The notes: generated by a model from the letters alone, not told the origin. A DNA stretch of 64,000 nt from Heliomarina sp018223035 (GCA_018223035.1 JAAEZD010000002.1:347292-411291), one strand, 5' to 3'. Shown: positions 9,059-18,054, counted from the first letter of the stretch. Numbers and translations: made by a program.

Positions 9059-10174
9059 TCACAGACCCAGCGCTTCGCGAACAGCCTTGAGATTCGATCT
9101 GCTGACTGGCACCGGAGGCAGGCCCTTGCCCGCAAAGCGACACTGACCGTTGTCCTTGAGGCGTTCGAAATTGAGAATATGGGACGGGTTGATGAGGTAG
9201 CTTCGGTGAACTTTCAGAAATCCGAAGGGTTCAAGCCGCCGTGTCGCCTCGGTGATCGGCCATTGGCAGAAATGGTGCGCGCCGTCGGTGTAGACATGGG
9301 TGTAATGACCCTCGGCGCGGACAAAGGCGATCTGCTTGGGGTCGATCAACAGCGTATTGCCGTCTTTCTTGCAGGGCACCCGGACGGGGGCAGGTGCCTG
9401 TTCGGCGACAGGTTCCGCATTGTCCACAAACCTCTCGGGATCCTGCGGTTTCGTCACAGGCTGGGTGACGAGGAAAGTCACGCTCATCCACAAAAAGGCG
9501 CCGAAAATCAGGAAGCTCGACAGGATCACGCCAAGCGCAAGCACCTCGTTACTCATGATCGGGCCTAGTTCGCGAAATGTCGGGACCGGCGCAAAGCTTG
9601 TTCCGGCGATGGCGACAAAATGAACAGCAAAGACTGCCAGACCGAAACAGAGCGTGCCCAGAAGGATGTTGCGATTGGAGCGATGGCCGTACGCAATCCA
9701 GAAGGCCGCGATACAGAGGCCGAGCGCCGAGATGACGGCAAGGATGATACCGAGCGGTGTGTAAAGCGCCCGACACAATTGCAGCCCGGCCATGCCGAGG
9801 TAGTGCATCGACAGGATTCCAATCGCGACGATGGCCCCGGCGAGCGTGACGGTGAGCGCAGACCGTTGCACGAAGTGCAGCAGGCAAAGGGCCGCGCCGA
9901 CGATGAGAATAGCCAAAAGCGCAGAGGCGAGGGTGATGGCGGAATCGTAGAAAAACCGGATCGGTAGCTGCAGACCGAGCATTGCGACGAAATGCATGGA
10001 CCAGATGCCACCGCCGAGCGCGACGGCCGCCATCGCGACAGAAACCTTGCGCTTTGAAAAAGACTGTCTGGACAGGTCCTTGGTCAGGGTAAGTCCGGTG
10101 AACCCCGAGACCAGTGCCACGAGGAAAGACGCAAAGACGAGGCCTGCGTTGTGATCAACCTCAAGCAACTCCAT
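9059..10174 (-). CDS. coxC: CoxC-like MHYT membrane sensor with LytTR DNA-binding domain
   Basis: Regulator of 371 residues. The N-terminal part (about residues 1-235) is a multi-helix MHYT membrane domain; MHFVAM near 55 and MHYLGM near 120 are two of its His-Met motifs, with VHFVAI near 185. The C-terminal part (about 265-371) is a LytTR domain (FVRAEGHYTHVY, FLKVHRSYLIN). A. carboxidovorans CoxC and CoxH share this architecture. The MHYT domain is thought to bind a metal and sense CO, O2 or NO, so this is likely the local regulator of coxMSL. Same strand as, and directly upstream of, coxM. Confidence 0.85.
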   Translation of the reverse strand: MELLEVDHNAGLVFASFLVALVSGFTGLTLTKDLSRQSFSKRKVSVAMAAVALGGGIWSMHFVAMLGLQLPIRFFYDSAITLASALLAILIVGAALCLLHFVQRSALTVTLAGAIVAIGILSMHYLGMAGLQLCRALYTPLGIILAVISALGLCIAAFWIAYGHRSNRNILLGTLCFGLAVFAVHFVAIAGTSFAPVPTFRELGPIMSNEVLALGVILSSFLIFGAFLWMSVTFLVTQPVTKPQDPERFVDNAEPVAEQAPAPVRVPCKKDGNTLLIDPKQIAFVRAEGHYTHVYTDGAHHFCQWPITEATRRLEPFGFLKVHRSYLINPSHILNFERLKDNGQCRFAGKGLPPVPVSRSNLKAVREALGL

Positions 10175-10249
10175 GCGCGGAGCCTACTGTAGGTTCATTC
10201 ATTATTGCAACGCGCCTGCGAGGGGCTTTGCCGATTTACCGTCAGGACA

Positions 10250-11614
10250 TCAACCGATTTCGCGACGCATGAAGGTCAGGAAACGGTCATCGTCCGTACG
10301 GGTGATGTTCAGCCGCAGACCCGCGGTTTTCTGGCCGGAATCCGCCGCGAAGAACGTCGATGGCGCGAGGAATATGCCGTCTCGTGCGGCCCGGTGAGCA
10401 AGATCCGTATCGCTGACCCCGTCGGGCAGGTCAAGCCATGCATAGTAGCCCGGGCCGGGCGTCACCCGCAGTTTCAGGCCAAGCGCTCCCATGTCCAACT
10501 GAAGTTTGCCAGCGGCTTTTTGCAAGCGTTTGGAAAGTTTCTTGAGATGGCGGGCATAGCGTCGGCTCTGGATCATGTCGGCGACGATCATCTCGGCAAA
10601 GCGCGAGGAATTGACCGTGGTGATCATCTTGAGTTCGGCCAGTTCCTCGGTGATCTCGCGCCGGGCAATGATATAGCCGATACGGAAACTGGCCGAGAGT
10701 GTCTTGGAGAAAGTGCCGACAAAGATGACCCGGTCGAACCCGCCGAGGGAGGCAAGCCGTACCCCGTCGGGGTCAGGCAGATCGACAAAGGGGTCGTCAT
10801 CCACCACCATGAAATCCGACATTTCGGCCAGCGTCAGCACGCCATGCGCGGTGGGCAGGTCCATCGACGACCCAGTCGGGTTCTGCGAGAGCGACTGGGT
10901 GAAGTAAAGCTTGGGCCGGTGCAGCGTGGCCAGCTCGCGCAGGTGATCGAGATCCGGGCCGTTTGGTCCGCGATTGACCCCGACGTAGCGCACCTGTGAA
11001 AACCGCAGTTTGGCGAAGAGAGGGTAATATCCGGGGTCGTCGACCAGCACGGTGTCGCCCGGTTGCAGGTAGCGCCGGATAATCAGGTCGAGCCCGTGAT
11101 TGCCGCCGAAAGTAGTTACGATCTGGTCTGCGCCGATAGCGATTCCGTCAAGCTGGTGCTGCGCGGCGATGAGGTCGCGCAGGTGCTGGTGTCCCATATG
11201 CGAACCATAGCCGGACGCGTTCGAGCCGGCCTCATTCAGTTTGTCGAGCGGAGTGCGAATGGCAAGCCCGACCATCCACGATGAGGGAGGACGTCCGTCG
11301 CCGATGCGCACTGCGTAATTCTGATCGAGCTGGGCGCGCAGCAGGGACACGCTGTCAACGGCCTCGACAAGGTGACGAGGAGCCTCGTCGCTGCCGATGG
11401 GACGGGCGGGCATGGCCACGGTAAAGCCCGAGCCTTGCCGTGCCACGATCTGCCCGCGGGCAACAAGCCGGTCATAGGCGTCGATAACGGTGTTCTTGGA
11501 GACCTCGAACTCCTGTGCGGCGGCGCGGATCGACAGAAGCTTGTTACCGGGAGACAGCCTTCCGGTGGCGATGTTTCTGGCAATTCTCTCTACCAGCTCG
11601 TCGGTTTTCGTCAC
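10250..11614 (-). CDS. MocR-type PLP-dependent GntR regulator (HTH-aminotransferase fusion)
   Basis: Fusion of 454 residues: an N-terminal GntR winged helix (SIRAAAQEFEVSKNTVIDAYDRL) and a fold type I aminotransferase-like domain with the PLP lysine in GTFSKTLSASFRIGY and the aspartate in VVDDDPF. MocR proteins normally act as regulators, not enzymes. GTG at 11614 is chosen because GGGGG stands just upstream; a TTG at 11629 is possible. It is divergent from the HMG-CoA reductase/TRAP operon, and the shared intergenic region holds three ACTGTAC boxes. Best guess: regulator of that operon; the effector is unknown. Confidence 0.88.
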   Translation of the reverse strand: MTKTDELVERIARNIATGRLSPGNKLLSIRAAAQEFEVSKNTVIDAYDRLVARGQIVARQGSGFTVAMPARPIGSDEAPRHLVEAVDSVSLLRAQLDQNYAVRIGDGRPPSSWMVGLAIRTPLDKLNEAGSNASGYGSHMGHQHLRDLIAAQHQLDGIAIGADQIVTTFGGNHGLDLIIRRYLQPGDTVLVDDPGYYPLFAKLRFSQVRYVGVNRGPNGPDLDHLRELATLHRPKLYFTQSLSQNPTGSSMDLPTAHGVLTLAEMSDFMVVDDDPFVDLPDPDGVRLASLGGFDRVIFVGTFSKTLSASFRIGYIIARREITEELAELKMITTVNSSRFAEMIVADMIQSRRYARHLKKLSKRLQKAAGKLQLDMGALGLKLRVTPGPGYYAWLDLPDGVSDTDLAHRAARDGIFLAPSTFFAADSGQKTAGLRLNITRTDDDRFLTFMRREIG

Positions 11615-11629
11615 CGCTAACACCCCCAA

Positions 11630-11682
11630 ACTGTACCCTAAAGATGAGCAGTACAGTGAAGCACTGTTTTATTCAACTGTAC
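11630..11682. promoter_or_regulatory. Three ACTGTAC boxes, probable MocR operator
   Basis: ACTGTAC occurs at 11630-11636 and 11676-11682 in direct orientation, with its exact inverse GTACAGT at 11651-11657. Direct plus inverted boxes are typical of MocR/GabR/PdxR sites. They lie between the regulator start (11614) and the mvaA start (11745), so one set could control both directions. The repeats are seen; the assignment is inference. Confidence 0.55.
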
Positions 11683-11744
11683 CTGTGCCGCTACGTCATC
11701 GCCGCGTTACAAGATCGCCGGGAGACTGAGGAAAGTTCATATCT

Positions 11745-13040
11745 ATGTCTAAAGAAACACCGACGCGGGTAAACTCGCGGCTGGAAAGCCTGCGCAACCT
11801 TGAACCGGAGGCGCGGCTGGACGTGCTGGCGCAGGCGGTCGGTCTGGACGCCGACGACAAGACGGTTCTGGCTGGCCATGACGTGCTGCCGATGTCGCTG
11901 GCCAATGGCATGATCGAAAACGTCATCGGTAAGTTCGAACTGCCGCTTGCGGTCGCTTCGAACTTTACCATCAACGGCAAGGACTACCTGATCCCGATGG
12001 CGGTAGAAGAGCCTTCGGTCGTCGCGGCGGCTTCTTACATGGCGAAGATTGCCCGCGATGTGGGTGGGTTCAAGACCTCGTCCGACCAGCCTGTCATGCG
12101 GGCGCAGATCCAGGTGGTGGGCCTCAGCGATCCGAACGGCGCGCGCCACCGCCTTCTGGCCGCAGAAGCCGAACTGAAAGAAATGTGCAACGCACGGGAC
12201 AAGGTGCTTGTTTCGCTTGGCGGCGGCTGCATCGGGATCGAGGTTCACGTGTTCGAGACCTCTCCGGCCGGGCCGATGGCCGTGCTGCATATCCTTGTAG
12301 ATGTGCGGGACGCGATGGGCGCGAATACCGTCAACTCGATGGCCGAAACGATTGCACCGCGTGTCGCCGAGATTACCGGCGGGCATACCCGTTTGCGGAT
12401 CCTGTCGAACCTTGCGGATAAACGGCTGGCCCGGGCGCATGTGACTCTGACGCCGGAATCGCTGACCACCAAGTCGATGGACGGGGCCGACGTGATCGAC
12501 GGCATGGTCGAAGCCTGCGCACTGGCGCTGATCGACCCCTACCGCGCCGCGACCCATAACAAGGGCGTAATGAACGGGATCGACCCGGTTGTTGTCGCCA
12601 CGGGTAATGACTGGCGTGCGATTGAGGCGGGTGCCCACGCCTGGGCTGCACGCTCGGGCCAGTATACCTCGTTGACGACGTGGGAAAAAAGCGCAGATGG
12701 CAGCCTGAACGGTACCATCGAAATGCCGATGGCGCTTGGGCTTGTCGGCGGTGCGACCAAGACGCACCCCGCGGCGCAGGCCGCGCTGCGAGTGCTGGGC
12801 GTGGAAACCGCGCAGGAACTGGCGGAAGTCACGGTTGCCGTCGGGCTTGCCCAGAACATGGCGGCGCTGCGCGCGCTGGCGACGGAAGGCATCCAGAAGG
12901 GCCATATGGCGCTTCACGCCCGCAACATCGCCATTCTGGCCGGGGCCACGGGTCCGCAGATCGAGATCGTCGCAAAGCAGATCGCGTCGAAAGGACACGT
13001 GAGTGTCGACGCGGCAAAGGAAATTCTGGCTGGTCTCTGA
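11745..13040 (+). CDS. mvaA: Hydroxymethylglutaryl-CoA reductase, class II (degradative type)
   Basis: Enzyme of 431 residues interconverting mevalonate and HMG-CoA with NAD(P). Class II features: ENVIGKFELPLAVASNF (58-74), VEEPSVVAAAS with the catalytic Glu at 88-89, DAMGANTVNSMAE (189-201), Lys273 in HNKGVMNGIDP, Asp289 in ATGNDWRAIEAG and His391 in LHARNIA. Three of these are offset by a constant six residues from the Pseudomonas mevalonii enzyme as I recall it. GAGGAAAG precedes the ATG. The TRAP transporter directly downstream suggests catabolic use on imported mevalonate. No HMG-CoA lyase or mevalonate kinase lies in the window. Confidence 0.93.
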   Translation: MSKETPTRVNSRLESLRNLEPEARLDVLAQAVGLDADDKTVLAGHDVLPMSLANGMIENVIGKFELPLAVASNFTINGKDYLIPMAVEEPSVVAAASYMAKIARDVGGFKTSSDQPVMRAQIQVVGLSDPNGARHRLLAAEAELKEMCNARDKVLVSLGGGCIGIEVHVFETSPAGPMAVLHILVDVRDAMGANTVNSMAETIAPRVAEITGGHTRLRILSNLADKRLARAHVTLTPESLTTKSMDGADVIDGMVEACALALIDPYRAATHNKGVMNGIDPVVVATGNDWRAIEAGAHAWAARSGQYTSLTTWEKSADGSLNGTIEMPMALGLVGGATKTHPAAQAALRVLGVETAQELAEVTVAVGLAQNMAALRALATEGIQKGHMALHARNIAILAGATGPQIEIVAKQIASKGHVSVDAAKEILAGL

Positions 13041-13077
13041 CCGCCAGATGAATTTGAAGAAAGGGAGGAGTATCCAT

Positions 13078-14118
13078 ATGACCAAATCGACCAGAAGACA
13101 TTTCATTCGCGCAGCAGGTGCAGCAGGGCTTGCCGCCCCGGCCGTGGTGGCCGCATCCAGCGTCCGCGCGCAGGGCACGATCCAATGGCGGATGCAGGCG
13201 CTCTGGGGCGGCGGCACAACGCCGATGCTCTACGAGGAAAAGTTCTGCGACCGCGTGCGTGAACTAACCGGCGGCAGCCTTGACATCACGCCCTTCGCAG
13301 GTGGTCAGATCGTGCCTTCGGCACAGGCATTCGACGCCGTGCGCGGCGGGGCATTCCAGCTGATGAAGACCTTTGACGGCTATACGGCGGGCAAGATTCC
13401 GGCTCATGGCTTTTCTTCCACTGTTCCCTTCGGCTTCCCCGAGGCGGACCAGTACGAGGCTTGGTTCTACGAACGCGGCGGTCTGGACATGGCGGCGCGG
13501 TCCTATGCACCGGCGGGTCTCACCTATGTCGCGCCGACGGTCTATGGCGAAGAGCCGATCCACTCCAAGGTGGAAATCCGCAAGATCGCCGATATGGACG
13601 GGCTCAAGGGTCGTTTCGTCGGGCTGGCCTCGGCCGTGATGGCGGATTTCGGCGTTGCCGTTTCGCCGCTGCCGACCTCCGAAGTCTATTCGGCGCTCGA
13701 CAAGGGGCTGATCGATTTCGCGGACCGCGGCGACATCAAGGCCAATTACGAAGAGGGCCTGCACGAAGTTGCCAAGTATCTGATCCTGCCGGGGGTTCAC
13801 CAGCCGTCGACCGCGACTTGCTATGTGGCGAATACCGCCGCCTATGATCAGCTTGACGATCAGCAGCGCGCGGCGCTGGCCGTGGCAGCCCGTGAAGTTT
13901 CGGGTGCGCTGCGTCAGAATATCATCGTGGACAATGCCGAGTACCTCTCGAAATACGAGGAAGCCGGTGTCGAAGTCATCACGCTGGATGCGGACGATGT
14001 GATCGAGTCGCGCAAGAAGGCCGTCGAGTCCTGGGCCAAGGCCACCAACGGCGATGAACTGGCCACCGAGATGATGGAAAGCCAGAAGCAACTGATGCAG
14101 GAAATGCGTTTGCTGTAA
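13078..14118 (+). CDS. TRAP transporter solute-binding protein (DctP family)
   Basis: Periplasmic binding protein of 346 residues with a twin-arginine-type signal (TRRHFIRAAGAAG, then AVVAASSVRAQG as cleavage region), normal for many DctP-family proteins. The DctP fold runs through the rest (FAGGQIVPSAQAFDAV, GLKGRF, LPTSEVYSALDKGLIDF). ATG at 13078 is preceded by GGGAGGAG. It follows mvaA by 37 bases. Given that gene, mevalonate is the likely ligand; I recall a mevalonate-binding TRAP protein from a Roseovarius species, but the ligand here is inference. Confidence 0.92.
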   Translation: MTKSTRRHFIRAAGAAGLAAPAVVAASSVRAQGTIQWRMQALWGGGTTPMLYEEKFCDRVRELTGGSLDITPFAGGQIVPSAQAFDAVRGGAFQLMKTFDGYTAGKIPAHGFSSTVPFGFPEADQYEAWFYERGGLDMAARSYAPAGLTYVAPTVYGEEPIHSKVEIRKIADMDGLKGRFVGLASAVMADFGVAVSPLPTSEVYSALDKGLIDFADRGDIKANYEEGLHEVAKYLILPGVHQPSTATCYVANTAAYDQLDDQQRAALAVAAREVSGALRQNIIVDNAEYLSKYEEAGVEVITLDADDVIESRKKAVESWAKATNGDELATEMMESQKQLMQEMRLL

Positions 14119-14137
14119 GGCCATCGTCGATGCAATA

Positions 14138-14167
14138 CGGCCGCGCGGCAGGAATGCTGCGCGGCCG
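14138..14167 (+). terminator. Intercistronic hairpin between TRAP binding protein and permease genes
   Basis: A perfect 9-bp GC-only stem, CGGCCGCGC pairing with GCGCGGCCG, with extra GCA/TGC pairing inside, lies 20 bases after the dctP-like stop and before dctQ. There is no strong T-run. Such hairpins usually stabilise the upstream binding-protein mRNA or attenuate the permease genes. Confidence 0.5.
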
Positions 14168-14190
14168 GTTTATCTTGGGGAGGAAGGCAC

Positions 14191-14679
14191 ATGTTTCGTG
14201 TCGCGGAAGCGATTACCACTTGGAACCGCTGGACGTTCGAAGCCACCAAGTGGCTGGTCTATATCATCGCCGGGCTGATGCTTTACGAGGTGATCTCGCG
14301 CTATTCCCTGCATAATCCGACAAGCTGGGGGCCGGAACTGGCGACGCTGCTGTTCGGGCCGTTTTTCCTGTTGGGCGGACCTTACCTTTTGCATCTTGGC
14401 GGGCACGTGGCCGTCGACATTGTTTCGTCCAAGGCAGAGGGCTGGCTGAAGACCGTTCTCGCCATTGTCGCAGCCCTGCTGGCATTGCTTTTCGGGGCGA
14501 TCCTGCTGCGCTATAGCGCGCCACTGGCGATGCAGGCCTATCAATATGGCGAGACGAGCTATTCCGCGTGGAACCCGGTGGTCTGGCCCGCGAAAATGGT
14601 GCTGCCGCTGGCCGCCGTGCTGCTGATCCTCCAGGCACTGGCCGAGGTTGTCTTTGCGATGCGGGGGCGGACGGCCTGA
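14191..14679 (+). CDS. TRAP transporter small permease (DctQ family)
   Basis: Small membrane subunit of 162 residues with four predicted helices (about 20-40, 55-75, 90-110, 130-150), the DctQ plan. It pairs with the large permease, whose ATG overlaps its stop by one base. GGGGAGGAAGG gives a strong ribosome site. With the binding protein and large subunit it forms a Na+-coupled importer, inferred to serve the HMG-CoA reductase step. Confidence 0.9.
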   Translation: MFRVAEAITTWNRWTFEATKWLVYIIAGLMLYEVISRYSLHNPTSWGPELATLLFGPFFLLGGPYLLHLGGHVAVDIVSSKAEGWLKTVLAIVAALLALLFGAILLRYSAPLAMQAYQYGETSYSAWNPVVWPAKMVLPLAAVLLILQALAEVVFAMRGRTA

Positions 14680-16001
14680 TGGAAAGTACATTCGTTCTGG
14701 TCGGGATGTTCGCATCCCTTATGGTCTTGATGCTGAGCGGGGCCGGGCTGGCCTTTGTGCTTGGCGCTATCGCGTTTCTGGCGACGGCGACGCTCTGGGG
14801 GCCAAGCGCGCTGATCGTGGCGGTTCTCAACACCTTCGAGACGATGACCTCGGAATCCCTGATGGCGATCCCGCTTTACGTCCTGATGGCCGCGATCCTT
14901 CAGAAATCGCAGATCATCGACGATCTTTATAACGCGATGGAGAAATGGTTTGGCGGGTTGTCCGGCGGGCTGGCCATTGGCACGGTGGTGATCTGCACCA
15001 TCATGGCGGCGATGACCGGCGTTGTCGGCGCGGCCGTTGCGGCGATGGGCATCCTTGCGCTGCCCTCGATGCTGTCACGAGGGTATAACCCGCCGCTGGC
15101 GCTTGGGTCGATCTGCGCGGGCGGCACGCTGGGCATCCTGATCCCGCCGTCTGTCGTGACCATCGTCTATGCGATCACGGCGCAGATCTCGATCGGGCAG
15201 ATGTTCATTGCCGGGATCGTTCCGGGCCTGATCCTTGCGGCCTCATACTGCGTCTACATCTGGACGCGGGTAAAGCTGAACCCGGATCTTGCCCCGGCCC
15301 ATCCGGACACCGCGACCTTCACCATGGGTGAAAAGCTGGCATCGCTGCGCAGCCTTGTCCTGCCCGCGCTGGTGATCCTGTCGGTTCTCGGGTCGATCTA
15401 TGCTGGTATTGCAACCCCGACCGAAGCGGCCGCCGTTGGCGTGCTAGGCGCATTGCTGTCGGCGATTGTCGCCGGGCGGTTGCGGTTTGCGAACCTGAAT
15501 GCGGCTGCCACCGATACGCTGCGAGTGACGGCGATGATCCTCTGGATCACGTTGGGTGCCAAGGCGTTCATCTCGGTCTTTGTGGCGACAGGCGGCGCGG
15601 ACAGCGTTCTGAACTTTGTCGAAGGGCTTGAAGCGTCCCGCTACATTGTTCTGTTCGCGATGCTGCTGGTGCTGATTTTTCTGGGCCTGTTTCTGGACGA
15701 AATCGGGATCATCCTGCTTTGCGTGCCGGTCTTTGTGCCGATCATCCAGACGCTTGATTTCGACCCGCTCTGGTTCGGCGTGCTGTTCATGATCACGGCG
15801 CAGATGGCTTATATCACGCCGCCCTTCGGCTATACGCTGTTCTATCTCAAGGGCGTGTTGCCGGATCATATCGGCATCGGTCAGGTCTATCGCGGTGTCA
15901 TCCCTTTCTTCCTGATCCAGGTAGTGATCCTGATCCTGTTCATCGCCTTCCCGGATCTGGTGACATGGCTGCCCGAGCAAACGGCGAACCGGGTACAGTA
16001 A
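14679..16001 (+). CDS. TRAP transporter large permease (DctM family)
   Basis: Transport subunit of 440 residues with 11-12 hydrophobic segments and DctM signatures: GGLAIGTVVICTIMAAMTG, GTLGILIPPSVVTIVYA and ATPTEAAAVGVLGALLSA. The start is the ATG at 14679, overlapping the dctQ stop as ATGA; an in-frame ATG at 14568 lies inside dctQ and is rejected. Last gene of the mvaA-TRAP operon, followed 19 bases on by a hairpin terminator. Confidence 0.93.
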   Translation: MESTFVLVGMFASLMVLMLSGAGLAFVLGAIAFLATATLWGPSALIVAVLNTFETMTSESLMAIPLYVLMAAILQKSQIIDDLYNAMEKWFGGLSGGLAIGTVVICTIMAAMTGVVGAAVAAMGILALPSMLSRGYNPPLALGSICAGGTLGILIPPSVVTIVYAITAQISIGQMFIAGIVPGLILAASYCVYIWTRVKLNPDLAPAHPDTATFTMGEKLASLRSLVLPALVILSVLGSIYAGIATPTEAAAVGVLGALLSAIVAGRLRFANLNAAATDTLRVTAMILWITLGAKAFISVFVATGGADSVLNFVEGLEASRYIVLFAMLLVLIFLGLFLDEIGIILLCVPVFVPIIQTLDFDPLWFGVLFMITAQMAYITPPFGYTLFYLKGVLPDHIGIGQVYRGVIPFFLIQVVILILFIAFPDLVTWLPEQTANRVQ

Positions 16002-16019
16002 ACCCAAGCCGCAGATGTG

Positions 16020-16055
16020 AAAAAGGCCACGTCCGCAATTGGGCGTGGCCTTTTT
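16020..16055. terminator. Bidirectional rho-independent terminator
   Basis: A perfect 12-bp stem, AAAAAGGCCACG with CGTGGCCTTTTT, around a 12-base loop. It has T5 on one strand and, through the A5, T5 on the other, and it sits between the convergent TRAP large permease and tctA, so it can end both operons. Confidence 0.85.
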
Positions 16056-16074
16056 CGTTCTCGTGAGTGGTCAT

Positions 16075-17613
16075 TCAGTCGGTGATCGAGCCTTCCTCGT
16101 CGCCGCGTTCGTGCATCCGCGACTTGACCTTGCGGCCAAGGAAGACCGGCAGAAGGAAGCCGATGATCGCGATGGCCCAGAGCGTGATAGAAAGCGGGCT
16201 GTCGATCAGGGTGAACCAGTTGCCATTGTCGATGGTGATGGCACGGCGCAGGTTGTTCTCCATCGAGTTGCCGAGCAACGTCCCGAGGATGATCGGCACC
16301 AGCGGCACGTCAAGCTTGCGCAGCACCCAGCCCATGACGCCGAAGCCGATCATGACCAGCAGGTCAAAGGACGACCCGGAGATGCCGTAGATCCCGACAA
16401 AGCTGACCATGGCGACGATGGGCATCAGGATGCGCGGCGGCACCATCAGCAGACGCGTGAAGAGACCGACCATCGGGATGTTCATCGCCAGCAGCATGAA
16501 GTTCGCGATGAAGAGCGCGGCGATCAGCCCCCAGACCACATCCGGGTTCTGCGAGAACAGCAGCGGACCGGGGGTGATGTTGAGTGACAACAGCACGGCA
16601 AGCAGCACGGCAGTTGTTCCCGAGCCCGGTACACCCAGCGCCAGCATCGGCACGAGCGCACCACCGGCGGCCGCGTTATTCCCGGCCTCGGGGGCGGCAA
16701 CGCCACGCGGATCGCCCTTGCCAAAAGTCTTGTCCTTGTCGACCAGACGTTTCTCGAAGGAGTAAGAGATGAAGGAGCCGAGCGAGGCCCCTGCCCCCGG
16801 CAGCACCCCGGCGATAAAGCCTAGCACGGTGGAACGCGCCATCGTGGGAGTCGTCTGCCTGAGCATCGAAAGCGGCGGTGTCAGGCGACCAATTTTCAGG
16901 TTTGGCTTTGTCCCGTCCGCCTCTCCGTGGCGATTTTCGAGAAAGATGAAGACCTCGGAGAGCGCAAAAAGCCCGACGATGGCAACAAGGAAATCGAGAC
17001 CGTCATAAAGGTGAACTTCGCCAAAGGTAAAGCGCGGCACGCCGGTTTGCGTATCGACCCCGATCATCGCGAGGCCAAGGCCCAGCGCGGCGGCGAAGGC
17101 CGATTTCGCCTGATTGGTCGAGGAAACCCCGCCGAGTGTCATGAAGGCGAGCGCGAAGAGCGCGAAATATTCGGCCGGGCCAAAGAGCAGTGCGATTTTC
17201 ACAAGCTGCGGCGCGAGAAAGATCAGACCCCATGTGGCGAAGAAAGCGCCGACGAACGAGGCGATGCCCGAGAGCGACAGCGCCTCGCCAGCCATGCCCT
17301 TTTTTGCCATCGGATAGCCGTCGAGACAGGTCATCATCGCCGGTTCGTCGCCGGGAATATTGAGCAGGATCGAGGAGATCCGGCCGCCATACATGGCACC
17401 ATAGTAGACCGAGGTGAGCAGGATCAGAGACGGCGTGGCCCCCAGACCGAGGGTAAAGGCAAGCGGGATCAGGATGGCAACGCCGTTCGACGGGCCAAGA
17501 CCCGGCAGCGCGCCCATGATCGTGCCAAGAAAGCAGCCCAGCAGGGCCAGCAGGAGATTCTGCCAGGTCAGCGCGATGGCAAAACCGTCCGCCAGAGAAG
17601 ATAGGGTTTCCAT
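16075..17613 (-). CDS. tctA: Tripartite tricarboxylate transporter large permease TctA
   Basis: Large membrane subunit of 512 residues. Family signatures are GTIMGALPGLGPSNGVAILIP near the start, YYGAMYGGRISSILLNIPGD (about 70-90), and GVLPGAGASLGSFISY and ALGVPGSGTTAVLLAVLL in the second half, the duplicated TctA core. With TctB and TctC it imports citrate-like or other carboxylates using an ion gradient. It starts 9 bases after the tctB stop; gene order tctC-B-A on the minus strand. Confidence 0.94.
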   Translation of the reverse strand: METLSSLADGFAIALTWQNLLLALLGCFLGTIMGALPGLGPSNGVAILIPLAFTLGLGATPSLILLTSVYYGAMYGGRISSILLNIPGDEPAMMTCLDGYPMAKKGMAGEALSLSGIASFVGAFFATWGLIFLAPQLVKIALLFGPAEYFALFALAFMTLGGVSSTNQAKSAFAAALGLGLAMIGVDTQTGVPRFTFGEVHLYDGLDFLVAIVGLFALSEVFIFLENRHGEADGTKPNLKIGRLTPPLSMLRQTTPTMARSTVLGFIAGVLPGAGASLGSFISYSFEKRLVDKDKTFGKGDPRGVAAPEAGNNAAAGGALVPMLALGVPGSGTTAVLLAVLLSLNITPGPLLFSQNPDVVWGLIAALFIANFMLLAMNIPMVGLFTRLLMVPPRILMPIVAMVSFVGIYGISGSSFDLLVMIGFGVMGWVLRKLDVPLVPIILGTLLGNSMENNLRRAITIDNGNWFTLIDSPLSITLWAIAIIGFLLPVFLGRKVKSRMHERGDEEGSITD

Positions 17614-17622
17614 GATGCGCCC

Positions 17623-18054
17623 CTAAAAGCCGAGCGGGCCACGGGCCAGAGACAGCCCGAGCACGAGGTGGAAAATGACGTATATGCCGAGCGAGGTGCC
17701 GAGACCGGTGGCAAGCGAGGCCAGCAGGCCCGAGCCCAGCCGCCACGTCAGGTAGGCGGCGGCAAAGAAGGTCGCGATGACAAAGCCGACTTCAGGGAGC
17801 AGTTCCGCGTAGAGGATCATCACGACGACAGCGGCGGCGATTTCTGCCAGCCGGGCGAGCGTCGGCCATTCGGGTGCGGCGTCGGGGCGAAGTGCGATGA
17901 CGATGGAACTCAGCCCGAGGACGGCAGCGATGATAAGCGGAAAGGCCTTGGGGCCGACAGCGTCCGAAAGGAAGCTTTCCTCGATGGCGAGGGCGGCAAA
18001 GGCAAAGCCGATGGCAAGCAGCAGCCCGAAGATGCCGAAGATGCGATCACTCAT
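17623..18054 (-). CDS. tctB: Tripartite tricarboxylate transporter small permease TctB
   Basis: Membrane protein of 143 residues with four predicted helices, typical of TctB (IFGLLLAIGFAFAALAI at the start; KAFPLIIAAVLGLSSIVIAL next). Lies between tctC (93 bases upstream) and tctA. In the tctC-tctB gap CCTCCC (18111) and GGGAGG (18132) could pair as a short hairpin that separates expression of the abundant binding protein from the permease. Confidence 0.88.
   Translation of the reverse strand: MSDRIFGIFGLLLAIGFAFAALAIEESFLSDAVGPKAFPLIIAAVLGLSSIVIALRPDAAPEWPTLARLAEIAAAVVVMILYAELLPEVGFVIATFFAAAYLTWRLGSGLLASLATGLGTSLGIYVIFHLVLGLSLARGPLGF

Noticed and set aside
11691..13217. 508-codon minus-strand open frame
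   Set aside because: Antisense to mvaA and the start of the TRAP binding protein; Arg/His-rich and without a ribosome site.
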